The notes below the pieces were generated by a model. It was not told the DNA's origin, ran no database searches, and saw only the letters and a list, made by a program, of their open reading frames with translations. A DNA stretch of 64,000 nt from contig QCIR01000001.1 in NCBI GenBank assembly GCA_003216575.1, forward strand, positions 124,001 through 188,000. The letters are read 5' to 3'. This document shows positions 63,012 through 64,000 of this stretch, piece after piece. How positions within the stretch are numbered: position 1 is the stretch's first letter; each line of letters starts with the position of its first letter. A program made the position numbers and the translations under genes. Origin of the DNA: Prochlorococcus sp. AG-402-M23 (GTDB lineage Bacteria; Cyanobacteriota; Cyanobacteriia; PCC-6307; Cyanobiaceae).

Positions 63012-64000
63012 ATGGACTTTCAGCAAGGTTTAATCACAACTATTCATGAGTATGGATTAGCAAAAGATCCAGTATCTCAATTAAACAAAGACCTATTAAA
63101 GCGACCAACATCAATACTAATTCCTTGCCTGTTTGATGAATTCAGTAGACCAGCTCTAAAACTTATAAGACAAACATTAAAAGAGTTAAAAAATTTAAAT
63201 CAACTAGTTATAGCCTTATCAGCCAGTAATCATGATGAAGTACTAAAAGCAAGGCATTTCTTTAAAGAAATGCCCTTCCCCGTTCACGTGCAATGGACTA
63301 ATAGCCCAAAGGTAATTGAATTACTAAAGGATCAGGAAAAGAACGGCTTAGATTTATTAGGAGTCCCAGGGAAAGGATGGGCCGTATGGCAAGGAGTTGG
63401 TGTAGCAACAAAAAGCTCTGAAGTGGTAGCACTTTTTGATGCTGACATAAGAACATTTAACTCTAATTATCCAGCAAGAATGTTGGGTCCACTACTTGAG
63501 AAATCAAATGGTATTTCATATGTAAAAGCATTTTATAGTCGCCTATCATTAGAGACAAATGCGCTTCAAGGGCGAGCCACCAGATTATTTGTAGGACCTT
63601 TGTTATCTAGCTTAGAACAATTAATTGGTAATGTTCCCTTCCTACAATATTTACAGTCTTTTAGATATCCATTGGCTGGAGAATTTGCTTTTACGACTGA
63701 TTTAGCAATGAACTTAAGAATCCCTTGCGATTGGGGATTGGAAATAGGACTACTCTCAGAAGTTTATAAAAATGTAAGGATATCAAGAATCGCACAAGTA
63801 GATTTAGGTATCTTCGACCATAAACATAAAGAAATAGGCTCAAAAGCTAATGAAGGTTTGCAAAAAATGTCTACTGAAATTTTATCAAGTGTTTTAAGAG
63901 GCTTAATGGAACATGAAGCAAGAACACTTACTAGTTCTGAATTAGCGAACTTGGAGGTTTTATATCGAAGAGCAGGGGAAGATAGAGTTAAACAATTTAG
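63012..64000 (+). CDS. gpgS: Glucosyl-3-phosphoglycerate synthase (3' end cut by window)
   Basis: GT81 retaining glycosyltransferase joining NDP-glucose and 3-phosphoglycerate. The frame opens at ATG 63012 (MDFQQGLITTIHEYGLAKDP) and is open to the edge, about 329 codons. Family landmarks are PTSILIPCLFDEFSRPALKL, GKGWAVWQGVGVATKSSEVVALFDADIRTF with the DxD metal site, and LQYLQSFRYPLAGEFAF followed by WGLEIGLLSEVYKN. No ribosome-binding site precedes the ATG. It is the divergent partner of the phosphorylase-gpgP-glyK operon. Missing from the ORF track because it is open-ended. Confidence 0.93.
   Translation, partial: MDFQQGLITTIHEYGLAKDPVSQLNKDLLKRPTSILIPCLFDEFSRPALKLIRQTLKELKNLNQLVIALSASNHDEVLKARHFFKEMPFPVHVQWTNSPKVIELLKDQEKNGLDLLGVPGKGWAVWQGVGVATKSSEVVALFDADIRTFNSNYPARMLGPLLEKSNGISYVKAFYSRLSLETNALQGRATRLFVGPLLSSLEQLIGNVPFLQYLQSFRYPLAGEFAFTTDLAMNLRIPCDWGLEIGLLSEVYKNVRISRIAQVDLGIFDHKHKEIGSKANEGLQKMSTEILSSVLRGLMEHEARTLTSSELANLEVLYRRAGEDRVKQF

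Noticed and set aside
1-64000. CRISPR arrays, rRNA, prophage or transposase genes
   Set aside because: None recognised on reading both strands; no regularly spaced repeats or integrase/transposase motifs in the translated ORFs.

Overview
The window looks like a piece of the chromosome of a marine picocyanobacterium, most likely Prochlorococcus. The evidence is AT-rich DNA with very short intergenic gaps; photosynthesis genes (psaK, petN, psb29/thf1, a PAM68 homologue); several cyanobacterium-restricted families (DUF3110, DUF2499, DUF3593, DUF3082, DUF1816, DUF3288, DUF2103); and a glucosylglycerate osmolyte cluster typical of these organisms. I did not fix the ecotype. No rRNA, CRISPR array, prophage, insertion sequence or integrase was seen.

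Layout. 0-4.8 kb (minus strand): a cyclophilin cut by the left edge, murQ, a DUF3110 gene and a dnaJ/dnaK pair. 4.8-7.6 kb: phosphate importer genes pstC-pstA-pstB, with no pstS, behind a possible Pho box. Then tRNA-Ser(GGA), an inositol-monophosphatase-like gene next to hisZ, htpG, rpmB, a Tat-type peroxiredoxin, the DUF2499/DUF3593 pair and psaK. psaK converges on dxs across an A22 tract and a hairpin terminator. 16-21.5 kb: ilvA, scpB, a YggT gene, a MazG-like gene, pyk and an orphan MacB-type permease. 21.6-25.1 kb: ftsH, clpP, psb29, and petN with a 40-aa membrane microprotein, both missing from the ORF track. 25.2-29.1 kb: mostly small unknown genes plus a family-39-like glycosyltransferase.

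29.1-35.9 kb: pdhB-secD-secF with a small membrane gene, DUF3082, ispE, rsmA and rlmH. 35.9-40.6 kb: umuDC behind a LexA-box-like site, a small HEAVH protein, and dnaG. 40.6-47 kb: an EamA transporter, a secreted glycine-zipper protein, ruvA, rpsO, PAM68 and an uninterrupted dnaE. 47-53.6 kb: gatA, DUF1816, and the minus-strand series trpD, carA, a STAS protein, mrnC and rlmB. 53.7-59.3 kb: an MdlA/B-like ABC exporter, msrA, tRNA-Pro(GGG), uppP and a set of small membrane or secreted proteins.

The last 4.6 kb form the most coherent system. A GH13_18 phosphorylase, a GpgP/MpgP-type phosphatase and a glycerate kinase lie in a tight operon, and gpgS is divergent with its start only 11 bp away. 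Together they could encode both synthesis of glucosylglycerate from 3-phosphoglycerate and its recycling back.

All functional calls rest on motif and family recognition by eye; no database search was run. Seven small genes absent from the ORF track are reported here (24888-25010, petN, 25495-25653, 26641-26784, 32649-32744, 57173-57331, 58632-58769), along with the two edge-truncated genes.
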